Assembly (NCBI GenBank): GCA_963791495.1
Contig: CAWBST010000017.1
Location: 186,001 to 250,000 of the forward strand
Origin: JAMXLO01 sp963791495
GTDB taxonomy: Bacteria > Pseudomonadota > Alphaproteobacteria > Acetobacterales > Acetobacteraceae
Length of the DNA stretch: 64,000 nt
Direction: 5' to 3'
Made by a program: the position numbers and the translations under genes. This document shows, in pieces, positions 8,319 to 16,739 of the stretch. Each line of letters starts with the position of its first letter. The first letter of the stretch is position 1. The notes under the pieces are model-generated. The model was not told where the DNA came from and did no database searches. It saw nothing but the letters and a program-made list of their open reading frames with translations.

Positions 8319-9287
8319 ATGCCGATCAACTCCGTCCACCTGCCCCTCGGCCATCTCCCCGATACGCGCTATCCGGACCCACGCGTGGAACAGTTGGACA
8401 AACGTTTCAAGCGCCAGGGCAATGCGGCGATCGAGCGCATCGCGCATGGCTTCCGCTGGGCTGAAGGCCCGGTCTATTTTCGTGACGGCGGCTATCTGCT
8501 GTGGAGCGACATCCCCAACAATCGGATGATGCGCTGGCTGGAGGACGACAGTCATGTCAGCGTGTTCCGCGCCCCCTCCAACTATTCCAATGGCAACACG
8601 CGTGACCGGGAGGGTCGACTGATCACGTGCGAGCACGACACGCGTCGCGTGACCCGGACCGAACTCGACGGCCGCATAACCGTGCTTGTCGACAGTTACG
8701 ATGGCAAGAAACTGAATGCGCCAAATGATGTGATCGTGGATTCCACGGGTGCCATTTGGTTCAGCGATCCCGGGTACGGCATCGACGGCGAGTACGAAGG
8801 TCACAAGGACGATTTCGAGTTACCCGGCCATGTCTATCGCTTCGATCCCGCGAGCGGCAAGGCCACGGTCGTGCTGGATGATTTCGTTCGTCCGAACGGT
8901 CTTGCGCTGTCACCCGACGAAAAGCTGCTCTACGTGGTGGATAGCGGCGCCACGCACGGCGGCCCCGCGCATATCCGCGTGTTTGCGGTGGAGGACGGTG
9001 TTTGCCGCCGCGGCCGCATATTCGCCGACGATTTCGCGCCGGGCTTCACCGACGGCTTACGCGTCGATGTCGAGGGCAACGTGTGGTGTAGCATGGGCTG
9101 GGCCGACCCAAGTGAGGATGGCGTGCGCTGCTACGCTCCGGATGGTGACCTGATCGGTAAGATTCATCTGCCGGAGACCTGCGCAAATCTCTGCTTCGGC
9201 GGCAAGAAGCGCAACCGCCTGTTCATGTGCGCGAGCACATCGGTCTATTCCCTGTACGTTGACGTACAGGGCGCACTGCTTCCCTAG
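8319..9287 (+). CDS. SMP-30/gluconolactonase/LRE family protein
   Basis: A 322-residue six-bladed beta-propeller lactonase-like enzyme. Family hallmarks are the metal-binding EGPVYF near the N-terminus, NGNTRDREGRLITCEH, NAPNDVIVDSTGAIWFSDP, RPNGLALSPDEKLLYVVDS and FTDGLRVD. Close relatives hydrolyse sugar lactones such as gluconolactone; the exact substrate is not visible. ATG 8319 follows an AGAGGAA ribosome site. The YciI-like gene follows 17 bases after the stop, probably in one transcript. The last codons contain a perfect 9-bp inverted repeat (see 9251-9270). Confidence 0.88.
   Translation: MPINSVHLPLGHLPDTRYPDPRVEQLDKRFKRQGNAAIERIAHGFRWAEGPVYFRDGGYLLWSDIPNNRMMRWLEDDSHVSVFRAPSNYSNGNTRDREGRLITCEHDTRRVTRTELDGRITVLVDSYDGKKLNAPNDVIVDSTGAIWFSDPGYGIDGEYEGHKDDFELPGHVYRFDPASGKATVVLDDFVRPNGLALSPDEKLLYVVDSGATHGGPAHIRVFAVEDGVCRRGRIFADDFAPGFTDGLRVDVEGNVWCSMGWADPSEDGVRCYAPDGDLIGKIHLPETCANLCFGGKKRNRLFMCASTSVYSLYVDVQGALLP
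9251..9270. repeat. Perfect 9-bp inverted repeat at the lactonase 3' end
   Basis: CCTGTACGT and ACGTACAGG are separated by two bases, making a 20-bp near-continuous palindrome inside the last codons of the SMP-30 gene. It lies about 30 bases before the next gene's start. It could be an operator or a processing hairpin between the two genes; the tiny loop argues against a normal terminator. Confidence 0.5.
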
Positions 9288-9304
9288 TCCAGAGGAGAAA
9301 ACGC

Positions 9305-9613
9305 ATGCCACAGTTCCTGGTGACACTCTACGACGGCAACGATCCGGAGGCGCCGGCGCGCCGGCAGGCTACGCGACCGGCGCATCTCGATGGACTGAAG
9401 GACAATGTCGCTAATGGCAGGCTGGTGTTCGGCGGACCGATCTTCGACAAATCACAGAGGCCAATCGGTTCGTTCCTGCTGGCGGATTGCACGGATCGCA
9501 CCGAATTGGATGCAATGATCGCCAACGATCCCTATACCAAGGGGAACGTCTGGCAGCGCGTGGAGGTGAAGCCGGTGCAGCTCGTGGTGCAGGACGGCAA
9601 GATCACGCCGTAG
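9305..9613 (+). CDS. YciI family protein
   Basis: A 102-residue single-domain protein of the YciI type (ferredoxin-like alpha+beta barrel). It shows the N-terminal strand QFLVTLYDG, the helix RPAHLDGLKDNVANGRLVFGGP and the C-terminal NDPYTKGNVWQRVEVKPV typical of the family. Family members often sit in aromatic or lactone catabolic operons and resemble small dehydrochlorinase-like enzymes, but the activity is usually unknown. It is 17 bases downstream of the lactonase gene with GAGGAG before the ATG, so co-translation is likely. Confidence 0.85.
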   Translation: MPQFLVTLYDGNDPEAPARRQATRPAHLDGLKDNVANGRLVFGGPIFDKSQRPIGSFLLADCTDRTELDAMIANDPYTKGNVWQRVEVKPVQLVVQDGKITP

Positions 9614-9615
9614 CG

Positions 9616-9882
9616 CTAGCGCTGCCACGGATCGCGCCGAACCGACGCTCCGGCACGCCAGACCTGGTAGCGAAACGCCAGCCACGCGATCAGCCCGGCC
9701 AGCACCACGACGGGGATCAGGATCAGCGCAATCCACAGGGCAAAAGCCGCCACTGCCATAGCCGCTGCGACCGCGGCAATGACAACCGCCCAGGCGAATA
9801 TGCGCGCGGCCACGGGTGGACGGCGCGGGCGGTAGCTCCCGTCCGGCAACAGATCGAGCTCAGGCGGCCTATGGTCGCTCAT
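9616..9882 (-). CDS. Small two-helix membrane protein
   Basis: An 88-residue protein with a polar proline-rich N-terminus, two adjacent hydrophobic helices (about residues 27-47 and 49-68) and a short basic C-terminal tail (FRYQVWRAGASVRRDPWQR). I do not recognise a family. It ends two bases from the convergent YciI gene and starts back-to-back with the luciferase-like gene at 9951. It is probably an inner-membrane protein; function unknown. Confidence 0.65.
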   Translation of the reverse strand: MSDHRPPELDLLPDGSYRPRRPPVAARIFAWAVVIAAVAAAMAVAAFALWIALILIPVVVLAGLIAWLAFRYQVWRAGASVRRDPWQR

Positions 9883-9950
9883 GGCCGCGATAGTTGGCGC
9901 GTCCGCGTCGCTGGTTCAAGGTGCGGCAGTCGGATCACAGGAGGCACATC

Positions 9951-10916
9951 GTGAAAGTCGGATTGTTCCTCAATACGCAATTCCAGCCTGGCCAGGACGT
10001 GGCAGCGCACGTGCCCGACCTTGTCGCGCAGACCCGAGCGGCGCGCGATGCGGGATTCAAGTCCCTGTGGTTCCCGCACCATTACCTGACTGGCCCGTTA
10101 CAGATGCTGCAGATCGTGCCGATGATGGCCTACCTCGCGCAGCACGCCGAAGGCATGCAGATCGGCCCCAACATCCTGATCCTGCCGCTGCTCAATCCGG
10201 TGCATGTCGCGGAGGAGTCGGCAACGCTCGACGTGCTCACGGGCGGCAACTACGTTCTCGGCGTCGGGCTCGGCTACCGCGAAGGCGAGTTCACCGCATT
10301 CAACATGTCGCTGAAGGAGCGCGCGCCGCGGCTGGAAGAAAGCATTGCGCTGATCCGCCGCCTCTGGAGCGGCGAGAAGGTGACACATAAGGGCCGGTTC
10401 TACGAGGTGAACGATCATGCGATCGGATTGAAGCCGGCGCGTGACGGCGGCCCGCCGATCTGGATTGCGGGCACCGCGGAGGCCGCGATCCGACGCGCGG
10501 CGCGGCTCGGCGACGCGTGGCTGATCGTTCCCAGCACGCCGCTGGGCGAGTTGGCCGCACAGATGCGGATCTATCGCGAGGCTCTGGGCAGTCGCATGCC
10601 CGACTGCTTTCCGATGGTGCGCGAATGCTATGTCGGCGCGAACCACAGGACAGCGCTCGAGGAATGCCGCGGCGCCCTGCAATACAAATACGATGCGTAT
10701 GCGTCCTGGGGCCTGTCAGGGCGTCAAAACCCGGCGTTCGAGGAGCTTGTGCGTGACCGCTTCATCATCGGCGACGCAACCTTCGTGAAGGAAGAGATCG
10801 CGCGTTATCGCGAAGCTCTTGGCATCGACCACTTCATGATGCGCTGCCACTGGCCAGGGCTGGAGTTCGACAAGGCACTCGGCAGCATCAGGCGGCTGGG
10901 CGAGATCTTCGCGTAA
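9951..10916 (+). CDS. LLM class flavin-dependent oxidoreductase
   Basis: A 321-residue TIM-barrel protein of the bacterial luciferase superfamily, which uses FMNH2 or F420 to oxidise small organic substrates. The frame begins KVGLFLNTQF and shows the family segments AARDAGFKSLWFPHHYL, LDVLTGGNYVLGVGLGYREGEF and RRLWSGEKVTHKGRFYEV. GTG 9951 is taken as start because AGGAGG lies about 7 bases upstream; the frame further upstream is not conserved. It is one of three such enzymes in the window and converges on a second at 10937. Substrate unknown. Confidence 0.9.
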   Translation: MKVGLFLNTQFQPGQDVAAHVPDLVAQTRAARDAGFKSLWFPHHYLTGPLQMLQIVPMMAYLAQHAEGMQIGPNILILPLLNPVHVAEESATLDVLTGGNYVLGVGLGYREGEFTAFNMSLKERAPRLEESIALIRRLWSGEKVTHKGRFYEVNDHAIGLKPARDGGPPIWIAGTAEAAIRRAARLGDAWLIVPSTPLGELAAQMRIYREALGSRMPDCFPMVRECYVGANHRTALEECRGALQYKYDAYASWGLSGRQNPAFEELVRDRFIIGDATFVKEEIARYREALGIDHFMMRCHWPGLEFDKALGSIRRLGEIFA

Positions 10917-10936
10917 GCATCCCCGTGTCGGGACTG

Positions 10937-11836
10937 CTACAAAGCATCCGTGACCGCCTCGCGGTACGCCCGCAGTGCCGCCAGGTGATCTGCCGGGGTC
11001 TTGCCGGCGATGCGACGATGATGGCGCCGGTTGAAAGTCGTCGTCAGCGCGATATGCGACGCACCAGCCGACTTCCAGAACGCCACCTCCTTGCGCCAAT
11101 CCGCCGGCGTACCTGAACCGCACGAGGTCCACACCTCGATGCCGACGGCCTTGGGATCTCGTCCTGCGGCGCGGGTCAGCGCACGCAGCTTCTCGAACAC
11201 GTCGAGCGCGCTTTGGTCGGGCGGATACGCATTCGGCATCCAGCCATCGCCCCACTTGGCGATGCGCGTCAGCGTCGCGTCGTGATGACCGCCGAACCAG
11301 ACCGGCACCCGACCCGACGCCGGTCGCGGATTGATCCCTGCGTCGTCGATCGTGTGATAGCGCCCCTTGAACGCGACGTGATCCTGCGCCCAGAGTGCCT
11401 GCATCACCTGGACCTGCTCCTCCGACCGCCGGCCGCGATTGCGAAAATTCTCGTTCAGACCGAGGAATTCCACCTCGTTCCAGCCGACGCCGATACCAAG
11501 GCGGAAACGCCCGCCGCACAGCACATCCAGGCACGCCGCCTGCTTCGCCACCAGCACCGTTTGCCGCTGCGGCAGGATCAGCACACCGGTGGAGAAGCCA
11601 AGCCTGCTGGTGCAACCGGCAAGAAACCCGAACAGCACGAATGGATCGTGGAACAGGTCCTGCGATGTATTGCGGCTGAGATCCCAGTCGGGCCGCGAGG
11701 CAGCATTCACGCCCAGCACATGGTCAGGCGCCTCCAGGAAGTCATAGCCCATCGCCTCCACCGCCTGCGCATAGTCGCGCACCACGGAGGGACTGCCCCC
11801 GAAGTCGCCCAACGGAATGAGTGCGCCGAGTTCCAT
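10937..11836 (-). CDS. LLM class flavin-dependent (F420-type) oxidoreductase
   Basis: A 299-residue luciferase-superfamily protein starting MELGALIPLGDFGG, with CLDVLCGGRFRLGIGVGWNEVEF and GVLILPQRQTVLVAKQAA. The pattern resembles the F420-dependent class more than the FMN monooxygenases; the cofactor cannot be settled here. It lies 11 bases downstream of a beta-hydroxyacid dehydrogenase gene, and the same-strand run continues up to the GYD gene at 14703. This points to a catabolic operon of about 3.8 kb (10937-14703). Confidence 0.9.
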   Translation of the reverse strand: MELGALIPLGDFGGSPSVVRDYAQAVEAMGYDFLEAPDHVLGVNAASRPDWDLSRNTSQDLFHDPFVLFGFLAGCTSRLGFSTGVLILPQRQTVLVAKQAACLDVLCGGRFRLGIGVGWNEVEFLGLNENFRNRGRRSEEQVQVMQALWAQDHVAFKGRYHTIDDAGINPRPASGRVPVWFGGHHDATLTRIAKWGDGWMPNAYPPDQSALDVFEKLRALTRAAGRDPKAVGIEVWTSCGSGTPADWRKEVAFWKSAGASHIALTTTFNRRHHRRIAGKTPADHLAALRAYREAVTDAL

Positions 11837-11847
11837 CTGCCTGCCCT

Positions 11848-12780
11848 CTACTTGTCCGCGTCCAGCACCGCCTTCAGCTTGTCGGGTGGCACCGCGATAC
11901 TGTCGACCCCTGCCCGCTCCTGCTGCAACAGCATGCCGACGCGGCTGTCACGGCTGCCCCAGCCACGGTTCAGCGCTTCCGTCAGTTCGAGCTGCGCCAG
12001 GTTGGTCAGACGCATCGGCACGTTCACGTCGCGGGCCAACTGGCAGGCGAGCGACACGTCCTTGTGCAGTAGCCGCAATGCGAAATCGGCCGGCTCGTAA
12101 CTGCCGGTCAGGAAATGGTCTGCCATGCGATCGAACAGCCGATTGCGCCCTCCGGCTCCCTGACGGATCGCCTCCCACAGCGGCAACGGGTCGACCCCGG
12201 CCTTCACGCCCATGGTGAATACCTCGGACAGCACGATGTTGGTCGCGGCTCCGGCGGCGTTGTGCACCAGCTTGGCGATCGACCCCGCGCCGATCGGACC
12301 GATGTAGCGGGCTGCATCGCCCATCGCGTCGAGCACCGATTTGTATTTGTCGAACACGGCCTTGTCGCCGCCTACCCAGATCGCCAGGCGACCGCTGCTG
12401 GCACCGCGCGGACCGCCGCTCACCGGCGCGTCGAGGAACTCGACGCCGTGCTCCGCCAACTGCGCGTGCAGCGCACGCACAACGCTGACCGCGTTGGTGG
12501 AGAGATCGAACCAGGCTGCTCCCTTGCGGAAGCCGGACAGCAGCCCGTCCTCGCCGGTGCCGACCTTTTCCACATCAGCCGGCGTCGGCAGCGAGGTGAA
12601 CACGACGTCCACCGCCTCGGCCACCGCGCGCGGGCTTTCGGCCCAGGTGGCGCCGTCTGCCAGATGACGCGATGCCGCCTGACGCGACAGATCGTGCACG
12701 ATCAACTGATGGCCTGCCTTCTGCAGGTTGCTCGCCATCCCCGCGCCCATCATGCCGAGGCCAATGAATCCGATCTGCAT
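11848..12780 (-). CDS. NAD(P)-dependent beta-hydroxyacid dehydrogenase (3-hydroxyisobutyrate dehydrogenase family)
   Basis: A 310-residue oxidoreductase with the dinucleotide-binding GFIGLGMMGAGMASNL at the N-terminus, the substrate-binding DAPVSGGPRGASSG and the catalytic lysine in GSIAKLVHNAAGA. Members oxidise beta-hydroxy acids or reduce semialdehydes such as tartronate semialdehyde; the substrate here is unknown. ATG 12780 follows a strong GGGAGGGA site; a longer frame to 12834 is not conserved. It lies between the sulfotransferase gene and the luciferase-like gene on the same strand. Confidence 0.9.
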   Translation of the reverse strand: MQIGFIGLGMMGAGMASNLQKAGHQLIVHDLSRQAASRHLADGATWAESPRAVAEAVDVVFTSLPTPADVEKVGTGEDGLLSGFRKGAAWFDLSTNAVSVVRALHAQLAEHGVEFLDAPVSGGPRGASSGRLAIWVGGDKAVFDKYKSVLDAMGDAARYIGPIGAGSIAKLVHNAAGAATNIVLSEVFTMGVKAGVDPLPLWEAIRQGAGGRNRLFDRMADHFLTGSYEPADFALRLLHKDVSLACQLARDVNVPMRLTNLAQLELTEALNRGWGSRDSRVGMLLQQERAGVDSIAVPPDKLKAVLDADK

Positions 12781-12834
12781 CGTCGTCCCTCCCGCACATT
12801 GTCCGGTGAAGTGTGATCCGCGCGGCGCCGCCAC

Positions 12835-13791
12835 TCAAGCGGCGGCAGAGCCGAAGTCGCACAGGCGCGTACCGCTGTTGTTGAGCTCGATCCCGTGAGC
12901 AGCTACACGGACACGGATCACGGAGTCCGGCCGCGCCTGGAGTGCGATAACCGGAACCGCGTAACCGTGCCTGCCCTCGCCGAAGCCGGCATCCAACAGG
13001 TCCTGTCGGAAGATATCCGCGGCCACCGTCATTGCCACACGGCCGTCCACCAGGACGTCAAGCGTGACGGGTTCGGTTGATCGGGTCAGGCAGCACCAGC
13101 CATACAGATGTTCGTCTCTCACGCCTTCGATCAACCCGTCGAACCGCCGTCGCGCGGTCACCAGGTAGCGTGGCCGATTTGGCTCGATCGACGCAAGCAG
13201 CCGGGCACGCAGGTCGCGGTCAGGAGAAATCCCGCAGAACCGTACTATCGTGTCGACGAAGTCATTCGGAAAGCTCAGTGCCTTTTCGTAGCTGAGCAAC
13301 AGGTTCGGACAACGAAGCGCACCAACGTAGTCTAGCAACTTCGCCTGGTTGGCAACAATGTCGGTCAAGGCTCGCATCGAGTCCCGGTACTCGGAGAGCG
13401 AGGTACGGACCGCCATCGAGACGGGATCTCGGAACGTGATAATCAGACGGGGCTTGTCGAACAAGGCCAGCTGATCTGTTCCCAGCTCACGGCAAAGCAT
13501 CGTGCGCTTGAAACCCCAGCGTGCATGCCTTGCATTTCGATCGGCAATGATCCGCCGCAATCCGTCGATTTCAAGCGAAGCAAGGACGTGGCCGATTTCC
13601 TCGTCCTCATAGACGGCATCGTTGATCTCGCTGCCGATGAAGATGCCGGACTGGTGCAGGAGAGAGGCAACCAGGCTGGTGCCGGACCTTTGCAGTCCAG
13701 TGACGATGAAAGTCCGGCCTTGCTCACCCAACTCCTGATTGACGATGAAGCCCTTGTTTATGAGGTCATCAGGCGACGTCACGCCAGACAA
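12835..13791 (-). CDS. Sulfotransferase-family protein with C-terminal extra domain
   Basis: This 318-residue protein has the PAPS 5'-phosphosulfate loop GLQRSGTSLVASLLHQSG at about residues 32-49 and a 3'-phosphate-type strand-helix (LIITFRDPVSMAVRTSLSEYR). The catalytic part ends near residue 225. The last ~90 residues (DEHLYGWCCL, VAADIFRQDLLDAGFGEGRHGYAVPV) match a small beta-rich domain that also follows glycosyltransferases in related bacteria. Predicted role is sulfation of a small molecule or glycan, with no direct evidence for the acceptor. It overlaps the upstream EthD gene by 13 bases. Confidence 0.78.
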   Translation of the reverse strand: MSGVTSPDDLINKGFIVNQELGEQGRTFIVTGLQRSGTSLVASLLHQSGIFIGSEINDAVYEDEEIGHVLASLEIDGLRRIIADRNARHARWGFKRTMLCRELGTDQLALFDKPRLIITFRDPVSMAVRTSLSEYRDSMRALTDIVANQAKLLDYVGALRCPNLLLSYEKALSFPNDFVDTIVRFCGISPDRDLRARLLASIEPNRPRYLVTARRRFDGLIEGVRDEHLYGWCCLTRSTEPVTLDVLVDGRVAMTVAADIFRQDLLDAGFGEGRHGYAVPVIALQARPDSVIRVRVAAHGIELNNSGTRLCDFGSAAA

Positions 13792-14405
13792 TGCTCCTCA
13801 ACCACAAAATGGGCCGCTCTGGTATCGTCGCGCGTAACGGCGCACTCCAGATCGACCAGACTGCCGAAAGCCAGCTCTGCGATTCCGGCGGTGCGGACCG
13901 GCAAATGGGAGATAGTGCTGTTCGGTGCCGGTCCCTGCTGAAGCACGCCGTACAATACGAGGCCGGCGAGGCGCGGCAGCGTCCGTGCCCACTCTCCGTA
14001 ATGCTCGAGCGCCACGTTATCCGCGTCCATGCCGGGGAGCACGGCGATCAGCTTGATGTGGCCCACCGCCTCCGCTCGTGGCACGACGACGCGGGGCTGG
14101 CAGATCACCCGCGATACGGCGCCGATGAACAGCCGCGAATCCAAATTGCACGCCGCCATCGCGGATGAGGTGTGCGCACGCCGGCGATCCTCGTCGTTAT
14201 CGAACCATAGGATCGGAAATCCATCGATGCGCATGTCCTCGGCGGGCGCATTCATGGCAGGCGACACAATGACGTGGTCCTGCGTGTAGCGACGCAGTGC
14301 CGGGAACTGGCACACCAGAGGGCCGTGCACGTCGAGCCAATGACGCCTGAACTTCGCCAGCGGCACGTCGTCGCGTCGCCGCATCAGGCTGATCGCAGCG
14401 ATCAT
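13779..14405 (-). CDS. EthD domain-containing protein
   Basis: A 208-residue dimeric alpha/beta-barrel-type protein. The N-terminal half carries the EthD pattern (ISLMRRRDDVPLAKFRRHW, DVHGPL, LRRYTQDHV); the C-terminal half looks like a second, more divergent copy (IKLIAVLPGMDADNVALEHYGEWARTLPRL). EthD-like proteins accompany oxidative degradation of ethers and aromatics. The ATG at 14405 lies 4 bases after the GYD gene stop, and the 3' end overlaps the sulfotransferase start, indicating one operon. Confidence 0.82.
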   Translation of the reverse strand: MIAAISLMRRRDDVPLAKFRRHWLDVHGPLVCQFPALRRYTQDHVIVSPAMNAPAEDMRIDGFPILWFDNDEDRRRAHTSSAMAACNLDSRLFIGAVSRVICQPRVVVPRAEAVGHIKLIAVLPGMDADNVALEHYGEWARTLPRLAGLVLYGVLQQGPAPNSTISHLPVRTAGIAELAFGSLVDLECAVTRDDTRAAHFVVEEHCLA

Positions 14406-14409
14406 CGCG

Positions 14410-14703
14410 TTATCGAAGCGAATTGACGATCTGTCGGAACGCCTCCTCGGGAAACGCCTTCAGCGACGTGGTGCGGACGTTCCCGAGCTTGCCCAGCATC
14501 AACGTGAACCTCGCGGCCACCGCATCGTCCGGCGCGTCGTAGATCATGATCAGGTCATACATGCCCATGGTCATGTAGACCGAGCGGAACTGCCCGCCCA
14601 TCTCCTCCAGTGTCTTCTTGGCCGTATCGACGCGCCGCGGGCTGTCGCCGATCGCGCGCATGCCCTGGTCGGTCCAGTTGGCGAGCATGACATAGGTCGG
14701 CAT
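14410..14703 (-). CDS. GYD domain-containing protein
   Basis: A 97-residue small protein with the GYD-family features YVMLANWTDQGMRAI near the N-terminus, and MGMYDLIMIYDAPDDAVAARF, where MYDL replaces the usual GxYD. The fold is a ferredoxin-like dimer; the biochemical role is unknown. It is the first gene of the minus-strand run GYD-EthD-sulfotransferase-dehydrogenase-luciferase-like. The start is divergent from the LVIVD-repeat gene, and the two promoters must share about 70 bases. Confidence 0.87.
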   Translation of the reverse strand: MPTYVMLANWTDQGMRAIGDSPRRVDTAKKTLEEMGGQFRSVYMTMGMYDLIMIYDAPDDAVAARFTLMLGKLGNVRTTSLKAFPEEAFRQIVNSLR

Positions 14704-14773
14704 GGTCCGTCCCTCCTACTCAGTCCGTGGAACCCAGCCTAAGCTGACGACCTATCAGGGAGGGAAGCAAGCC

Positions 14774-16000
14774 ATGATCGTCCCGGAAGGCGCGCGGAAC
14801 ATCGAATTCGTCGGCCATACTGACCAGGGCGGCCGAGGCGACGGCGTCCAGGTGATGGTGTCGCGCGGCCATGCATACGTTGGTACTCGGGTGAGCCGCG
14901 GCATCATGGTCACCGACGTGCGCGACCCGCGCAATCCGAAGCCGGTGAACTTCGTGCCGACGCATCCGAACTCCGTGTGCATGCATCTGCAGGCGGCCGA
15001 GGATCTGCTGCTGCACATCCAGGAGGCCGATCAGAGAGCGCTGCTGTCGCAACAGGAGTACTACGGCGGCTCCGGCAAGGTGGACAGCAGCCGGTTCGGC
15101 AAGCGCGGCGAGGACTACGCCGCCGGCGTGAGCGTGTATGACATCAAGGATCCGGCCAACCCACGGAAGATCGGGTTTCTGGAAGTCGAAGGCCTGGGCA
15201 CCCATCGCATCTGGTGGGCGGGCGGTCGCTATGCCTATGCATCCGCGCTGCTGGACGGCTTCATCGACCACATCCTGATCATCATCGACATGGCAGACCC
15301 GACAAGGCCACGGGAGGTCGGACGCTGGTGGATTCCCGGCATGAACGCGGCAGCCGGCGAGGCGCCGACATGGACCAACCGCCATGCTCTCCACCATGCG
15401 ATCGTGGTGGACGACTTCGCCTACGGGTCCTGGCGCGATGGCGGGCTGACCATCCTGGACGTGAAGGACAAATCCGCGCCGAAGCTGATCGCGCACCGCA
15501 ACTGGTGCCCGCCGTTCGGCGGTGGCACGCACAACGCCGTGCCTCTGCATGACCGCAACCTGCTGGTGGTGGCGGACGAGGCCACGCTGAACATCGACCA
15601 GCAGCCGCTGAAATACACCTGGGTGTTCGACATCCGGGAGAAGGGCAATCCGATCAGCATCGCCACGATGCCGACGCCGGCCGACCAGGACTACGTCAAG
15701 ATGGGCGGCCAGTTCGGGCCGCATAACCTGCATGAGAACCGCCCCGGCTCGTTCCAGAGCTCCACCACGATCTTCGCGACCTGGCAGAGCGCGGGGGTGC
15801 GGGTGTTCGACATCGCCAATCCGTTCCAACCGAAGGAGGTCGGCTACTTCGTGCCGCCGCAGCCGACCCGATGGACGGAGCCGATGCGTGGCCGCGCCAA
15901 GGTGCGGCACACGGCCGACCTGTTCGTCGCGCAGGATGGGCTGATCTATGCCACCGACTACGATGCCGGACTCTATATCCTGCAATGGAAGGGTGTGTGA
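14774..16000 (+). CDS. LVIVD repeat-containing protein
   Basis: A 408-residue beta-propeller-like protein made of repeats of the LVIVD type, visible as GIMVTDVRDPRNPK, GVSVYDIKDPANPRKIGF, HILIIIDMADPTRPREVGR, GLTILDVKDKSAPKLI and GVRVFDIANPFQPKEVGY. No signal peptide is evident from ATG 14774, which has GGGAGGGAAG upstream; an in-frame ATG at 14702 would place 24 unconserved residues over the promoter. Several His residues (HLQ, HALHHAIV, HNAV, PHNLHENR) could bind metal. It is followed 2 bases later by the SnoaL-like gene. Function unknown. Confidence 0.85.
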   Translation: MIVPEGARNIEFVGHTDQGGRGDGVQVMVSRGHAYVGTRVSRGIMVTDVRDPRNPKPVNFVPTHPNSVCMHLQAAEDLLLHIQEADQRALLSQQEYYGGSGKVDSSRFGKRGEDYAAGVSVYDIKDPANPRKIGFLEVEGLGTHRIWWAGGRYAYASALLDGFIDHILIIIDMADPTRPREVGRWWIPGMNAAAGEAPTWTNRHALHHAIVVDDFAYGSWRDGGLTILDVKDKSAPKLIAHRNWCPPFGGGTHNAVPLHDRNLLVVADEATLNIDQQPLKYTWVFDIREKGNPISIATMPTPADQDYVKMGGQFGPHNLHENRPGSFQSSTTIFATWQSAGVRVFDIANPFQPKEVGYFVPPQPTRWTEPMRGRAKVRHTADLFVAQDGLIYATDYDAGLYILQWKGV

Positions 16001-16002
16001 CG

Positions 16003-16395
16003 ATGGACTGGGATGACGCGAAGCGGCTCGTGCAGGCGGTGGAGGACGCATTCGGTGCCGCCGATCTGACGGTCATCGAACAGGGCTTCACCGAGGACGC
16101 CGTGGCCCGCTTCGCCGACTTCCCCGAGATGCGCGGACGCGAGGCGGTCATGCGTTTCCTGCGTGCCCGCTTCGCTCGCACCAAGGATTACCGGCTGAAG
16201 AAGACGCTGCACTGCCTCATGGGCGACACATTGGCGAACACTTGGGATGCGAACTGGGTGGACGCGCAGACCGGCAGGCCGATGCTCGGCCGCGGGACGG
16301 AAATCTGGGTGATGCGTGCCGGACGCATCGCGCTGTGGGACGCGACGTTCAATGTGTGGGAGAAGGGTGGACCGCCATCCACGCCGGTGGTGTAG
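16003..16395 (+). CDS. Nuclear transport factor 2-like (SnoaL-type) protein
   Basis: A 130-residue cone-shaped alpha+beta barrel domain. It has the typical N-terminal helix pair (AKRLVQAVEDAFGAADLTVIEQGFTED), the FADFPEMRGREAVMRFLRARF helix, and strands that include WDANWVD and GTEIWVMRAGRIALWDATFNVW. Proteins of this fold act as isomerases, cyclases or hydratases, or have no known activity. It starts 2 bases after the LVIVD gene stop, so the two are co-translated and may act in one pathway. Confidence 0.85.
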   Translation: MDWDDAKRLVQAVEDAFGAADLTVIEQGFTEDAVARFADFPEMRGREAVMRFLRARFARTKDYRLKKTLHCLMGDTLANTWDANWVDAQTGRPMLGRGTEIWVMRAGRIALWDATFNVWEKGGPPSTPVV

Positions 16396-16400
16396 CGCTG

Positions 16401-16640
16401 TCAGCGCTTCCCGTGCTGCGCATCGACGAACGCGCGCAGCACAGCGTTCATGCGCGTCTGATAGCCGGGCCCGCCATCGCGAAACCAGGTGAGGATGTCC
16501 TGGTCGATGCGTAGCGAGATCGCCTGCTTGGGCTGCGGCCAGTCGATCTTCAGGTTGGTCCACGCCGCCTGTCGCTTCGCCCCGGTCTTTCCGGGCTTCG
16601 CCTTCGATCGCGTGGGTGACTTGCTGCTTGCACGGGCCAT
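16401..16640 (-). CDS. brnA: BrnA-family antitoxin (orphan)
   Basis: A 79-residue protein with a basic, disordered N-terminus and the BrnA ribbon-helix-helix-like domain: KQAISLRIDQDILTWFRDGGPGYQTRMNAVLRAFV. BrnA normally represses its own operon and neutralises the BrnT RNase encoded just upstream. Here the upstream same-strand frame (16740-17057) does not resemble BrnT, so BrnA appears to be alone. ATG 16640 is preceded by GGGAGA. The gene converges on the SnoaL-like gene with a 5-base gap. Confidence 0.85.
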   Translation of the reverse strand: MARASSKSPTRSKAKPGKTGAKRQAAWTNLKIDWPQPKQAISLRIDQDILTWFRDGGPGYQTRMNAVLRAFVDAQHGKR

Positions 16641-16739
16641 GCCGCATCTCCCGTCACGGGCAATGCCTTTGTCAATACAAGCGTATCGGCTGGTCCGCAA
16701 GGCCGGACGCCCGCTTGCGCGGGGATGATGATGCGACGC

